The translations under genes were made by a program, and so were the position numbers. The notes beneath the pieces were generated by a model. It made no database searches, was not told the DNA's origin, and worked only from the letters and a program-made list of their open reading frames with translations. Below are positions 17,830-25,839 of a stretch of DNA of 64,000 nucleotides, one piece after another. The stretch's first letter is position 1. Each line of letters starts with the position of its first letter. The stretch spans positions 62,001 through 126,000 of the forward strand of contig NZ_QLKS01000004.1 of the NCBI RefSeq assembly GCF_003350005.1, written 5' to 3'. This DNA comes from Psychrobacter proteolyticus (GTDB lineage: Bacteria; Pseudomonadota; Gammaproteobacteria; Pseudomonadales; Moraxellaceae).

Positions 17830-18765
17830 TTAACCCTGTTGAATAATATCTATAAAGGTTTGCCAAATGGGGCTTTGGTGACGGGCTTTATGCCAGACTA
17901 GCCACCATGTCCTTGATAAATCAATTCCCGCCACGTTCACTTGTACCAGCTCACCTGTTGCCAATTCTGTCTCAATCACATGCTGCGATAGACAACCAAG
18001 ACCAATGTCTGCACTCACCATGTGCTTGATGGCCTCGGATTGATGTATCGCCTTTACCACTTCTGCATTAGGTAGATACTTAAGCAATTGCTCATCGATA
18101 ATCTGCCGTGTGCCTGACCCTGCCTCACGTACCAGTAACGGCAACTGCGCTAGCTGATTAATACTCAGCTGATAGCAGTCGTCATCTTCGCTATATACAG
18201 CTATACCCTTTAGCCATTTGCTATCACGCTTGGCAAATACTACTAGCGTATCGGTACGCCATTCACGCTGCTCTATGGCTTTCATATCTACCGGACGCGG
18301 CATTCCTTCTACCAGCGCGATATCGATATTTAGTTGCTCAACCTCACTTACCACTTCTTGCGTATTGGCAATATACATATCGACATTGGCATCGGGTAGC
18401 GCCTCATATAGCTTGCCAAGCAATGATGGCAGTACGTAATTGCCAATCGTGGTACTAGCACCGATGTGAATCTGTCCTGCTTGATATTGATGATAATGCT
18501 CAAGCGTGAGCGACTGACCCAAGATAGCCTGTGCCTGTATATAAATAGGATGGGCATTAGGGTGTTGATTGAGCCGACGACCGACGCGCTCAAATAGCGG
18601 CATCTGTAGTCTAGACTCTAACTCTGTTAGCGCGCTACTGACTGCTGATTGTGATAAGTGCAGCTCCTCACTGGCGCGACTGGTGCTACCTGTCTGATAG
18701 ATACTGACAAAAACAGCAAGCTGCTTAAGCGTAATCTTTGGCACTGTCTGCACAGATTTTTTCAT
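17830..18765 (-). CDS. LysR-family transcriptional regulator
   Basis: 311-residue LysR-type regulator. The winged HTH spans about residues 12-70 (TLKQLAVFVSIYQTGSTSRASEELHLSQSAVSSALTEL is the usual signature). A periplasmic-binding-like effector domain follows from about 95. It is divergent from a YeiH exporter, the same pairing as E. coli yeiE/yeiH, so it most likely controls that neighbour and itself. The effector is unknown; sulfite or cysteine-related signals would be inference from that pairing. Confidence 0.9.
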   Translation of the reverse strand: MKKSVQTVPKITLKQLAVFVSIYQTGSTSRASEELHLSQSAVSSALTELESRLQMPLFERVGRRLNQHPNAHPIYIQAQAILGQSLTLEHYHQYQAGQIHIGASTTIGNYVLPSLLGKLYEALPDANVDMYIANTQEVVSEVEQLNIDIALVEGMPRPVDMKAIEQREWRTDTLVVFAKRDSKWLKGIAVYSEDDDCYQLSINQLAQLPLLVREAGSGTRQIIDEQLLKYLPNAEVVKAIHQSEAIKHMVSADIGLGCLSQHVIETELATGELVQVNVAGIDLSRTWWLVWHKARHQSPIWQTFIDIIQQG

Positions 18766-18941
18766 GATATCAATAATGCCTTATTTCAGTTTTTGCGCTG
18801 TTTTATCCGTGACGTTTGTCTTTTTTGATGCTTATGCGCGGTACATCAACTTCTATCATAAACTTTAACCTAAAAAATCGATAGCTTATATCTTATTAAT
18901 CTGTTTTTATTATAAATGCAGCGGGCATATACTGTCTATTC

Positions 18942-18968
18942 ATAAGCTTATGCTTATCTTAATATAAG
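18942..18968. promoter_or_regulatory. Candidate LysR operator between lysR and yeiH
   Basis: Two overlapping dyads: the palindrome ATAAGCTTAT (18942-18951) and CTTAT-N6-ATAAG (18953-18968), the latter of LysR T-N11-A type. They end 17 bp before the yeiH start. Confidence 0.45.
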
Positions 18969-18985
18969 TAATAGGATGCCGCGTC

Positions 18986-20110
18986 ATGCACACATTCGTC
19001 CAATCAGTCAGCAACTCCGTTCATAACTATACCCCCAATCACCGTCACTTGGCGGGTTTGGTAGTCGTTCTGATTGGTAGTTTGTTCTGCTTATGGTTGG
19101 ACAGCAGTTTAGATGTATGGTCAAACGGACGTATCGTCGGCTTGTCATCTTTGACGCTAGCGATATTGCTAGGCATGATCTTGGGCAATACCATCTATCC
19201 TAAATTCGCTGAACGTTTAAACGGTGGCGTTTGCTTTGCCAAAGGTCAAATCTTGCGCTTAGCGATTATGTTTTATGGGTTTAAACTGACCATGACGCAA
19301 GTTGCGAGCGTCGGTATGCCAGCGATTATGACTGATGCACTGGTACTGACGTCAACCTTTTTGCTGACCTATTGGCTGGGTACTAGATGGTTAAAAGTTG
19401 ATAAAGAAACGGTGATTTTGATTGGCTCAGGGGCAAGTATTTGCGGTGCTGCTGCCGTTATTGCTGCAGAGCCAGTCGTCAACGCGCAAGCTCACAAGGT
19501 CACTATCGCCGTGGCAACCGTGGTAGTTTTTGGCACTATCGCAATGCTACTTTATCCTTTTCTCTATCATCTCGGTTGGTTACAGCCTTGGCTCAGCGCC
19601 CAACAGTACGGCATGTACACTGGCTCAACCGTACATGAAGTAGCGCAAGTCGTAGTCGCGGGCAATGCAATCAATACTGAGATTGGCGATACCGCGGTCG
19701 TGACCAAGATGATACGCGTCATGATGCTCGCGCCTTTCCTGCTTGTGTTATCGTTTGCGCTAACCAAAGAGCGCACCGTAAATAATACCGCTATAGAAGA
19801 TAAAAGCAGTAAAAACGAGACAGCGTCATTTATGACTCGTGTCAAACAAGTCAAAGTGCCATGGTTCGCGTTTATATTCATCGGCATTGTGTTGATACAT
19901 ACATGGGTGCCAATGTCTGAGAGTATCGTACGCAGTATGGTGATGCTAGATGATGTGTTACTGACGATGGCCATGTTTGCATTAGGTCTGACCACTCATC
20001 TAAGTGCGATCAAACAAGCTGGCGTTAGACCGCTTATCTTAGGTGCTATTATGTTTGGTTGGTTGATACTGGGCGGCGGTCTGATTAATATTGGCATTAG
20101 CTTTATATAA
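18986..20110 (+). CDS. yeiH: YeiH-family putative sulfate exporter (UPF0324)
   Basis: 374-residue polytopic inner-membrane protein with about ten hydrophobic helices. Family marks include LSSLTLAILLGMILGN, FAKGQILRLAIMFYGFKLT, LIGSGASICGAAAVIAAEPV, and TGSTVHEVAQVVVAGNAI, where the GSGxSICGAAA and HEVAQV blocks are diagnostic for UPF0324. A divergent LysR gene supports regulated expression. Export of sulfate/sulfite is the family annotation and is not established here. The last codons form one arm of a long hairpin. Confidence 0.9.
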   Translation: MHTFVQSVSNSVHNYTPNHRHLAGLVVVLIGSLFCLWLDSSLDVWSNGRIVGLSSLTLAILLGMILGNTIYPKFAERLNGGVCFAKGQILRLAIMFYGFKLTMTQVASVGMPAIMTDALVLTSTFLLTYWLGTRWLKVDKETVILIGSGASICGAAAVIAAEPVVNAQAHKVTIAVATVVVFGTIAMLLYPFLYHLGWLQPWLSAQQYGMYTGSTVHEVAQVVVAGNAINTEIGDTAVVTKMIRVMMLAPFLLVLSFALTKERTVNNTAIEDKSSKNETASFMTRVKQVKVPWFAFIFIGIVLIHTWVPMSESIVRSMVMLDDVLLTMAMFALGLTTHLSAIKQAGVRPLILGAIMFGWLILGGGLINIGISFI

Positions 20111-20130
20111 TAAGCTAATGCCAATATTAA
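20085..20130 (+). terminator. Long hairpin overlapping the yeiH stop codon
   Basis: Perfect 19-bp inverted repeat: 20085-20103 pairs with 20112-20130 around an 8-nt AU loop that contains most of the stop codon. No T-run follows; a classical terminator comes 24 bp later. Confidence 0.65.
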
Positions 20131-20153
20131 CTGCTGATGTCATTGCACAATAT

Positions 20154-20190
20154 AAAAGGCCTCTAGCTATAAATAGTCGGAGGCCTTTTT
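20154..20190 (+). terminator. Rho-independent terminator of yeiH
   Basis: AAAAGGCCTC / GAGGCCTTTTT stem with a 16-nt loop and T-run. Confidence 0.88.
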
Positions 20191-20260
20191 GCATCTGTAA
20201 TTTGGTCTAATATGATTAGTTAAAACTTTAATCTTGGACTAGTACTAATTTTAATACCAA

Positions 20261-20305
20261 TCTCTTAAATACTAATGCTTTAAACGCTAAGGCTTTAAAT
20301 ACTAA
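20261..20305. repeat. Three 15-bp tandem repeats
   Basis: Units TCTCTTAAATACTAA, TGCTTTAAACGCTAA and GGCTTTAAATACTAA, between the yeiH and csp terminators. Consensus GCTTTAAA-N-N-CTAA. Confidence 0.75.
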
Positions 20306-20313
20306 ATTGCAGA

Positions 20314-20341
20314 CGAAAAAAAACGAACCCGAAGGTTCGCT
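20314..20341 (-). terminator. Terminator of the cold-shock gene
   Basis: Read on the minus strand: GCGAACC, a UUCG-type loop, GGTTCG, then eight T. Confidence 0.92.
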
Positions 20342-20379
20342 TTTCTACATCTATTCATCTATCTGTCTATAAAGACAAA

Positions 20380-20589
20380 TTAGATAGCAACGATGTTATG
20401 TGCTTGTGGGCCTTTTTGGCCTTGAGTTACAGTGAACTCAACTTCTTGGCCTTCAGCCAAAGTTTTGAAACCTGAACCAGTGATTTCGCTGTAATGAGCA
20501 AAAACGTCTGCGCCAGTTTCTGGAGCGATAAAACCAAAGCCTTTAGCTTCGTTGAACCACTTAACTGTACCTTTTTGAACGTCTGACAT
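20380..20589 (-). CDS. Cold-shock domain protein (CspA family)
   Basis: 69-residue OB-fold RNA/DNA chaperone. RNP1 is KGFGFI and RNP2 is VFAHY (the usual second residue is V/I and the last aromatic F). The end PQAHNIVAI is typical of CspA relatives. AGGA precedes the ATG. About 240 bp of upstream sequence lacks a supported gene and probably includes a long untranslated leader, common for csp genes. Confidence 0.95.
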   Translation of the reverse strand: MSDVQKGTVKWFNEAKGFGFIAPETGADVFAHYSEITGSGFKTLAEGQEVEFTVTQGQKGPQAHNIVAI

Positions 20590-20832
20590 AGTATAATCCT
20601 ACTTTTAAATTTATTAATGGTCTAGTGACCGGTAACGCTTGCAAATAGCTACTGAACGATAAATATTAAAACGAAGGATTATAACTAATACTACGAGGTA
20701 ATGATTTGGTGCAGAACTGCTCTTAAGCTTGGGCGTATTATAAGGGGTACATCCCAGTATCGCAAGTCTTATCTCATGTTTCGTGTAACCAGAGCCGTTT
20801 ATTGACCGATTTTGGGGCAAATTGCAACGGAT

Positions 20833-21255
20833 TTAGGCATTTGGTAAACGGAACAAATATATCGCTACCCCACTACAGACAGCGGCTACCGCCCATGCCA
20901 TCCACATCATATCGGCAGGCAAACGATAAAATAACATAATTGTCGATGCTGCCATCATAATCGTCGCTAAACACTTGGCATAAAGCGGAACGGCATGATT
21001 CTCCTCCCAATCACGGACGAATTTACCAAAGTATTTATGATTAATCAGCCAAAAATGAAAGCGTCGAGAACTACGTGCCCAGCAGCCTGCTGCTAGCAGA
21101 ATAAAAGGCGCAGTAGGCATCACTGGCAACAATATACCGATAATACCTAAGATAAAAAACAGCCAACCAAGCGTCACAAAGGTCCAACGCAGCATTGGGC
21201 TGTTGGATTGATCGGTCTTAGGTCGGTAATAGAACGCTTTTTTATTATCGGTCAT
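20833..21255 (-). CDS. YbaN-family membrane protein (DUF454)
   Basis: 140 residues with about three to four membrane helices. The signature ILPVMPTAPFILLAAGCWARSSRRFHFWL is diagnostic of DUF454/YbaN. A conserved patch follows (KYFGKFVRDWEENHAVP). Function unknown in the family. Transcribed toward csp, separated by 243 bp, so probably not one operon. Confidence 0.88.
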   Translation of the reverse strand: MTDNKKAFYYRPKTDQSNSPMLRWTFVTLGWLFFILGIIGILLPVMPTAPFILLAAGCWARSSRRFHFWLINHKYFGKFVRDWEENHAVPLYAKCLATIMMAASTIMLFYRLPADMMWMAWAVAAVCSGVAIYLFRLPNA

Positions 21256-21680
21256 ATAAGTTGTCGGTCGTGTAAGTTGTCAGTTATGCCAAACGTTGAT
21301 TGTCTAGAATAGCGCCTATTATATAAGCAGCGGCATATAAGGCTAATCATGCAATATCACTCGTCTGTGCACAAGACTATTTATATAAGGTTTTTGCTAT
21401 TGATAGGTATGTTTGGTTAGTAATTGGGTAAGTACCAATGATAAATACTGCACTCTTTTATTAACATGTCGATTGAAAGCGCTTATAAAAAGCCGTGATA
21501 AGCAACAGCTGTTATAAAGAGCGATTAACGAACATCAGTCATCACCTGTCATTGTCGTGCTTGATACGCTTGCATCCCATCTTGTAAGTCGTCTATGATG
21601 ATGCAGTAACTATCGATAATAGCCATTCGCAGTACTGATTCATTAGCAGTACTGATCAAAAATAATGCCATACCAATCAA
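21256..21680. other. Intergenic region upstream of the TPP riboswitch
   Basis: No gene supported. A direct repeat GCAGTACTGAT occurs at 21629-21639 and again exactly 17 bp later (21646-21656). Confidence 0.45.
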
Positions 21681-21782
21681 TCTTGTCGGGGTGCTTTGAT
21701 TTAACGCTGTAGACACAGCCCACATCATCGCTGAGACACACCCGTGAACCTGAAGCAGTTAGCACTGACGTAGGAAACAAGC
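21681..21782 (+). ncRNA. TPP riboswitch (THI element)
   Basis: Conserved blocks in order: CGGGGTGC, a GCTGT/ACAGC side stem, CTGAGA, ACCCGTGAACCTGA, then GACGTAGGAAACAAG. The closing helix P1 pairs CTTGT (21682-21686) with ACAAG (21777-21781). One base is missing relative to the usual ACCCGTTGAACCTGA. It lies 183 bp ahead of a thiamine-pyrimidine family gene. The expression platform between is not obvious. Confidence 0.9.
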
Positions 21783-21964
21783 GTGACACGCCCTCAGAGG
21801 TCTATAAATAAGAGCAGTCTATAGATGATGTACTGGTGATACCTATATCAAACGCCGAGCATCTGACAGTTAGCATCGAGACTTTACCTTTCTTATTTGG
21901 CCTTCCTTGTTTTACCTTAATAGTATCAGTCTGATTGTTTTCCATACCTAAAAAGGAAACAACC

Positions 21965-22861
21965 ATGCAGCCGACCACCAAACTTACTCTGACCCTCGAA
22001 TGGTTCTTGAACCCTGATCATCTGCCCTTTATCGCTGGTGTGACCACGGGGGCGTATGAGCAGGCAGGGCTTGATATTACTATTATCGAGCCAGATGACC
22101 ACTATGATGGCTTTGCTGAATTGCAGAATCAAAGCATCGATCTGCATGTCAATGAGCCTATCCATCTGTTTGAGCATTACGCGCCTAATCTACGCGCGCT
22201 GGGCTGCTTTTTTGAGACCGATGGCGGCATATTGATGCAGCAGTCTAGTATGGATAAGCTCAAAAACAATCAGCCAATCCGCATCTGCACCCCTGCTGCT
22301 GAAGAAAAAACCAATCGTATTGGCTTTGAGATATTGGCTCGCTATGCCAAGAAAAACGGCTTTAGTATTAGCCGTGATAATGTAAGCTTTGTACAAAAAG
22401 ACTTTTATCATATAAAAAACCTGCAAGAAGACCCAAGCCTAGATGGTGCATGGCTATGCTTTTATAATTTTGAGGGCGTTGAAGCGACTCATGAAGGGTT
22501 GGACTTTACGTTTATCGATCAGCATCTGTCGCCTTATCCGAACTTTTCGGCGTTAGAAATCCTCACGACGGATGAAATCTATAGCGCGAAAAAGGACGCG
22601 ATAGATACCTTTATCCAAGTGACTAACCAAATGACGGAACTGTGCAAAAACGAGCCAGAGACTGCTCATCGTATGTATTATGACTATAGTAAAACCGAAG
22701 CAGATACGCTGATGGATGCGATCATTGATAATACGCTGGGCAGATTGATCACGCCGATTACGCCAAGTGCGAGCAAATGGGAAGAACTGCGTGAGATGCT
22801 AGCCGAGATCGATATCGTGACCTTGACTGATGAGCAATATCAATCGCTTTGGTCGCTGTAG
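21965..22861 (+). CDS. NMT1/THI5-like (ThiY-type) pyrimidine-related protein
   Basis: 298-residue periplasmic-binding-protein fold of the NMT1/THI5 family, under a TPP riboswitch. Opening LTLEWFLNPDHLPFIAGV is the family's usual first strand and helix. No signal peptide or lipobox is present and no ABC permease or ATPase gene is adjacent. That would suit a cytosolic enzyme like yeast Thi5 (HMP-P synthase). However, in the segment HVNEPIH the histidine equivalent to Thi5 His66 is kept, while the PLP lysine (Lys62) is Asn, and no CCCFC motif is seen. So function is open: binding protein, HMP precursor salvage, or a divergent synthase. AAGGA ribosome binding site fixes the ATG at 21965. Confidence 0.8.
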   Translation: MQPTTKLTLTLEWFLNPDHLPFIAGVTTGAYEQAGLDITIIEPDDHYDGFAELQNQSIDLHVNEPIHLFEHYAPNLRALGCFFETDGGILMQQSSMDKLKNNQPIRICTPAAEEKTNRIGFEILARYAKKNGFSISRDNVSFVQKDFYHIKNLQEDPSLDGAWLCFYNFEGVEATHEGLDFTFIDQHLSPYPNFSALEILTTDEIYSAKKDAIDTFIQVTNQMTELCKNEPETAHRMYYDYSKTEADTLMDAIIDNTLGRLITPITPSASKWEELREMLAEIDIVTLTDEQYQSLWSL

Positions 22862-22892
22862 ACACTTTAGAAGTTACAATATTTTGAATCAT

Positions 22893-22926
22893 AAAAAACC
22901 GCCATAGATTTCTGTGGCGGTTTTTT
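22893..22926 (+). terminator. Terminator of the TPP-controlled gene
   Basis: AACCGCCA / TGGCGG stem with one internal mismatch and a seven-base T-run. Confidence 0.88.
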
Positions 22927-23198
22927 ATCCTATGAAAATCAAATATTTAACTTTAGACACTAGGGTGGATTTGTGAATTTATACTAACTTTATTGATTGG
23001 TTTCATAAATTTAGTATTCAATAGAGATTAATAGTTTTATCATTCAGTGGTAAAGTACTTTGACACTTGAGATACTAATTAGCTTTATACGATTTTCAAT
23101 TAATATGTACTTAACAATATATCTGTGAAAATTTTCAATCAAAACATCTCACTGGACTCCTTCATTATAAATAGATAGCTAAAAATGGAATAGAAATT
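22927..23198. other. AT-rich left flank of the nuclease-NTPase gene
   Basis: Markedly AT-rich; no tRNA, integrase or clear attachment-site repeat visible. It probably carries the promoter of the next gene. Confidence 0.4.
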
Positions 23199-25655
23199 AT
23201 GGATGATTTAGATACTACAAAACAAAATATTTTTAGCACTGCTAAACTTTTGAAGGAAAACAACTCCAACGAAGCAGAGACTAGATTTAAACTCATAGAT
23301 ATAATTCTTAAAGAAGTATTAGATTGGAAAACAGAAGATATTGAAGTAGAAAAACATCTAAGAGAAGATAACAATTCTACTTTCGCCGATTATGTTTTGA
23401 AAACAGCAAATACAGCTATAGTTGTTGAAGCAAAAAGAATTAGCAATTTTAGTCTAGGTGATTATAATCAACGAAAAATATTACTTGGTAAAAGCTTTCT
23501 TGAAACAGAGCTTGGAAAAGCTGTAGTACAAGCACGAGATTATGCTAGAGGTTTGGGAATAGATTTTGCTTGTGTTACGAATGGATTACTATGGTTCGTA
23601 TTTCCTGCACAGCGCCATGATCAAGTATCATTCAATGAATCTTCAGGCATACTCTTCTCGTCTCTTGAAGAAATTTTTAGCACTTATTATTCCGAATTTA
23701 CCGCTCTTATAAATAGAGCATCAGTCTTGGCAGGAAGTTTAGAGCTTCATCTATATGGACGTGCTGAGAACCAAATAGATCAACGACACCTGAAAAACTT
23801 TTTTAGTCCTTATTCTAATATTTCAAAAGATAACCCTATTTATGAGAACTTATCCAGTCAGATAGCAACTGCCTTCTCCGAAAAAGTACTTTCATTGGAC
23901 CCTGATGAATTTAGTAGACTGTATGTACCTAATGCACAAAATATAAAGTTTGATAGTAAGATAAGAATGACTGTATCAAAACGAGATACAGTAGTGGCGA
24001 AGAAAACTAATAGGTTAATGAGAGATACTGATAGAGATAGGTTTGTTGAGAAAGTTTCAGATAATAAGAATTTCTCTAAACTTGCATTTATTATTGTGGG
24101 TACAGTCGGTTCTGGAAAAACCACTTTTCTACATTATCTTGAGAAAATCAAACTTCAAGACTTGTTAAGCAGTCCAGATAATAACTTTCACTGGATTAGA
24201 ATTGATTTTTTAGAAAGCACTCAAGATGTTCCTTATACGTCATTTATATACGAACATCTTTTTCGTTATATTCAGGCTTCAAATCTAGGTGATAAAGAGA
24301 AATCTATCTCTCCAGCCTATGCTTCTGAAATTGAATCCCTACTAAGGGGTCCCCTCGCATTTCTTTCAGACGAAAAAGAAAAAAATCGTGAGATATCAAA
24401 TTTAATTTTAAAAGACTATAATGAAAAATCACCTTACATAGAGAAAATTTTTAGGTATCACTCTGATAAATCAAATATTTATATAATAGTGGATAATATA
24501 GACCAAATAGAAAGTGATATAAAACAAGGCGAACTTTTCTCCGCAACATTGTCAATTGCTAGAAAGCTTAATCTGAATTTAATAGTTTGCTTGCGCCAGT
24601 CTACCTATATACGTAACAGAAACTCTCCATTAATTAATGCGTATGATTATGAATACGGACAAATAGATCCACCTTCTGTGCTCGCGGTATTATCTAAGAG
24701 ATTTGATCTATTAAGTTCAATTGTACAAGGTATGAGCTTTAATTTTACAGCTGAAAATGGTGCTAGGTTTATTGTTGATGATGCATCTGAAGTAATAGGG
24801 CAGTTAAAAGAGTCTGTCTTAGGTAATGAAGTTGGAGGACAAATCGAGGTATTAGCATCAGAAGATTTAAGACTAGCATTGAGAATGACTAGGGATTTTC
24901 TCGAAAAAGGCTATTCTAATACATCTCAAGGCATACAGAGTTATGCTAAAGGTAACAAGTATATCCTTCCAAAACATGAAGCTCTTAGAGCTATCATAGT
25001 TGGTAATCATACTGTTTACGATGAAAGTTACTCTGCTGTTGGAAACATTTTTGACTCTAAGCTCTCAATACATAATTTACAACTGTTAAAGCTTTTTATT
25101 CTTAATGCATGCGTGAATAGGGCCACTCTTTCTAGTTTTGAAGGCATAGACGGAGATGAAATAATTGAACACCTTAAGAATATAGGTGTAGCGAAAAAAT
25201 ATACTAAACAGGTATTAAAGGTCTTGTGTGAGCAACGTTACCTTTTTACACCTAGCCATACTGTCTCTGAAGATATCGCCATGTATGCTCCTTCAAGACT
25301 AGGAGGGTACGTTGTTCGAGAATTACTTGTGGACTTCACATTTTTAGAAAACCTTATGTTTGACACTTACATATCAGATGACGAAACTTGGCAGAATTTA
25401 AAAGAAATTAGTCATAAGATTGAGAGTGAGAAAAACATCATAAGAAAAATAGAAATTAGAGTTGAACGGATTCAATTTTTTTGGAAATATTTAACTAAAT
25501 CATATAGTCCATTGCTTAATGAATCCCTAAAAAGAACTTTACCCTCAGAATGGTGTAATGACTTATTTGGAGACAATACAGTCACTTTAGAAAATACTTT
25601 CTCTAGAGTTAAAGGTTCAGCCAAGAGAAATTATGGCAAATCGAAAAAGCCTTAG
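23199..25655 (+). CDS. HSDR_N-type nuclease domain fused to P-loop NTPase, candidate defence protein
   Basis: 818 residues. The N-terminal domain (about 1-190) matches the type I restriction enzyme R subunit N-terminus: NEAETRFKLIDIILKEVL, then Asp64 in FADYVLK, Glu77-Ala-Lys79 (VVEAKR) and the QxxxY helix QARDY, i.e. a complete PD-(D/E)XK active site. A P-loop NTPase follows with Walker A GTVGSGKT (301-308) and Walker B YIIVDNID (428-435). The last 280 residues are helical and include a winged-helix-like stretch. No HsdM/HsdS partner or helicase motifs are present, so it is not a restriction R subunit. Codon use is clearly more AT-rich than both neighbours, pointing to transfer. Single gene between a thiamine gene and valS. 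Defence is inferred. Confidence 0.75.
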   Translation: MDDLDTTKQNIFSTAKLLKENNSNEAETRFKLIDIILKEVLDWKTEDIEVEKHLREDNNSTFADYVLKTANTAIVVEAKRISNFSLGDYNQRKILLGKSFLETELGKAVVQARDYARGLGIDFACVTNGLLWFVFPAQRHDQVSFNESSGILFSSLEEIFSTYYSEFTALINRASVLAGSLELHLYGRAENQIDQRHLKNFFSPYSNISKDNPIYENLSSQIATAFSEKVLSLDPDEFSRLYVPNAQNIKFDSKIRMTVSKRDTVVAKKTNRLMRDTDRDRFVEKVSDNKNFSKLAFIIVGTVGSGKTTFLHYLEKIKLQDLLSSPDNNFHWIRIDFLESTQDVPYTSFIYEHLFRYIQASNLGDKEKSISPAYASEIESLLRGPLAFLSDEKEKNREISNLILKDYNEKSPYIEKIFRYHSDKSNIYIIVDNIDQIESDIKQGELFSATLSIARKLNLNLIVCLRQSTYIRNRNSPLINAYDYEYGQIDPPSVLAVLSKRFDLLSSIVQGMSFNFTAENGARFIVDDASEVIGQLKESVLGNEVGGQIEVLASEDLRLALRMTRDFLEKGYSNTSQGIQSYAKGNKYILPKHEALRAIIVGNHTVYDESYSAVGNIFDSKLSIHNLQLLKLFILNACVNRATLSSFEGIDGDEIIEHLKNIGVAKKYTKQVLKVLCEQRYLFTPSHTVSEDIAMYAPSRLGGYVVRELLVDFTFLENLMFDTYISDDETWQNLKEISHKIESEKNIIRKIEIRVERIQFFWKYLTKSYSPLLNESLKRTLPSEWCNDLFGDNTVTLENTFSRVKGSAKRNYGKSKKP

Positions 25656-25839
25656 AGTTAGTTTAAATTCCCTTTACTTTTAATTTGGAAGTTAGCTATC
25701 ACTTCGCTTTATAATTGCTTTTGCGCGAGGGACGAGCGCCGAGTTAAGCTATTAAAGAACACCGCCTCATGCATCGCATATTTGCCCCTTATTAAAGGAA
25801 TCCGATGCTGAGGCCATGCTTTCTAATCTTTTGCCTTTT

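Noticed and set aside
20614..20820. 68-codon frame upstream of the cold-shock gene on the same strand
   Set aside because: Irregular codon use and no site for ribosomes; position fits the long leader typical of csp genes.
21965..22861. Naming the riboswitch-controlled gene a Thi5 HMP-P synthase
   Set aside because: The PLP lysine is replaced by Asn and the CCCFC motif is missing, so the enzymatic assignment is not safe.
23199..25655. Calling the nuclease-NTPase a type I restriction R subunit
   Set aside because: Only the N-terminal nuclease domain fits; the superfamily 2 helicase motifs of HsdR and partner genes are absent.
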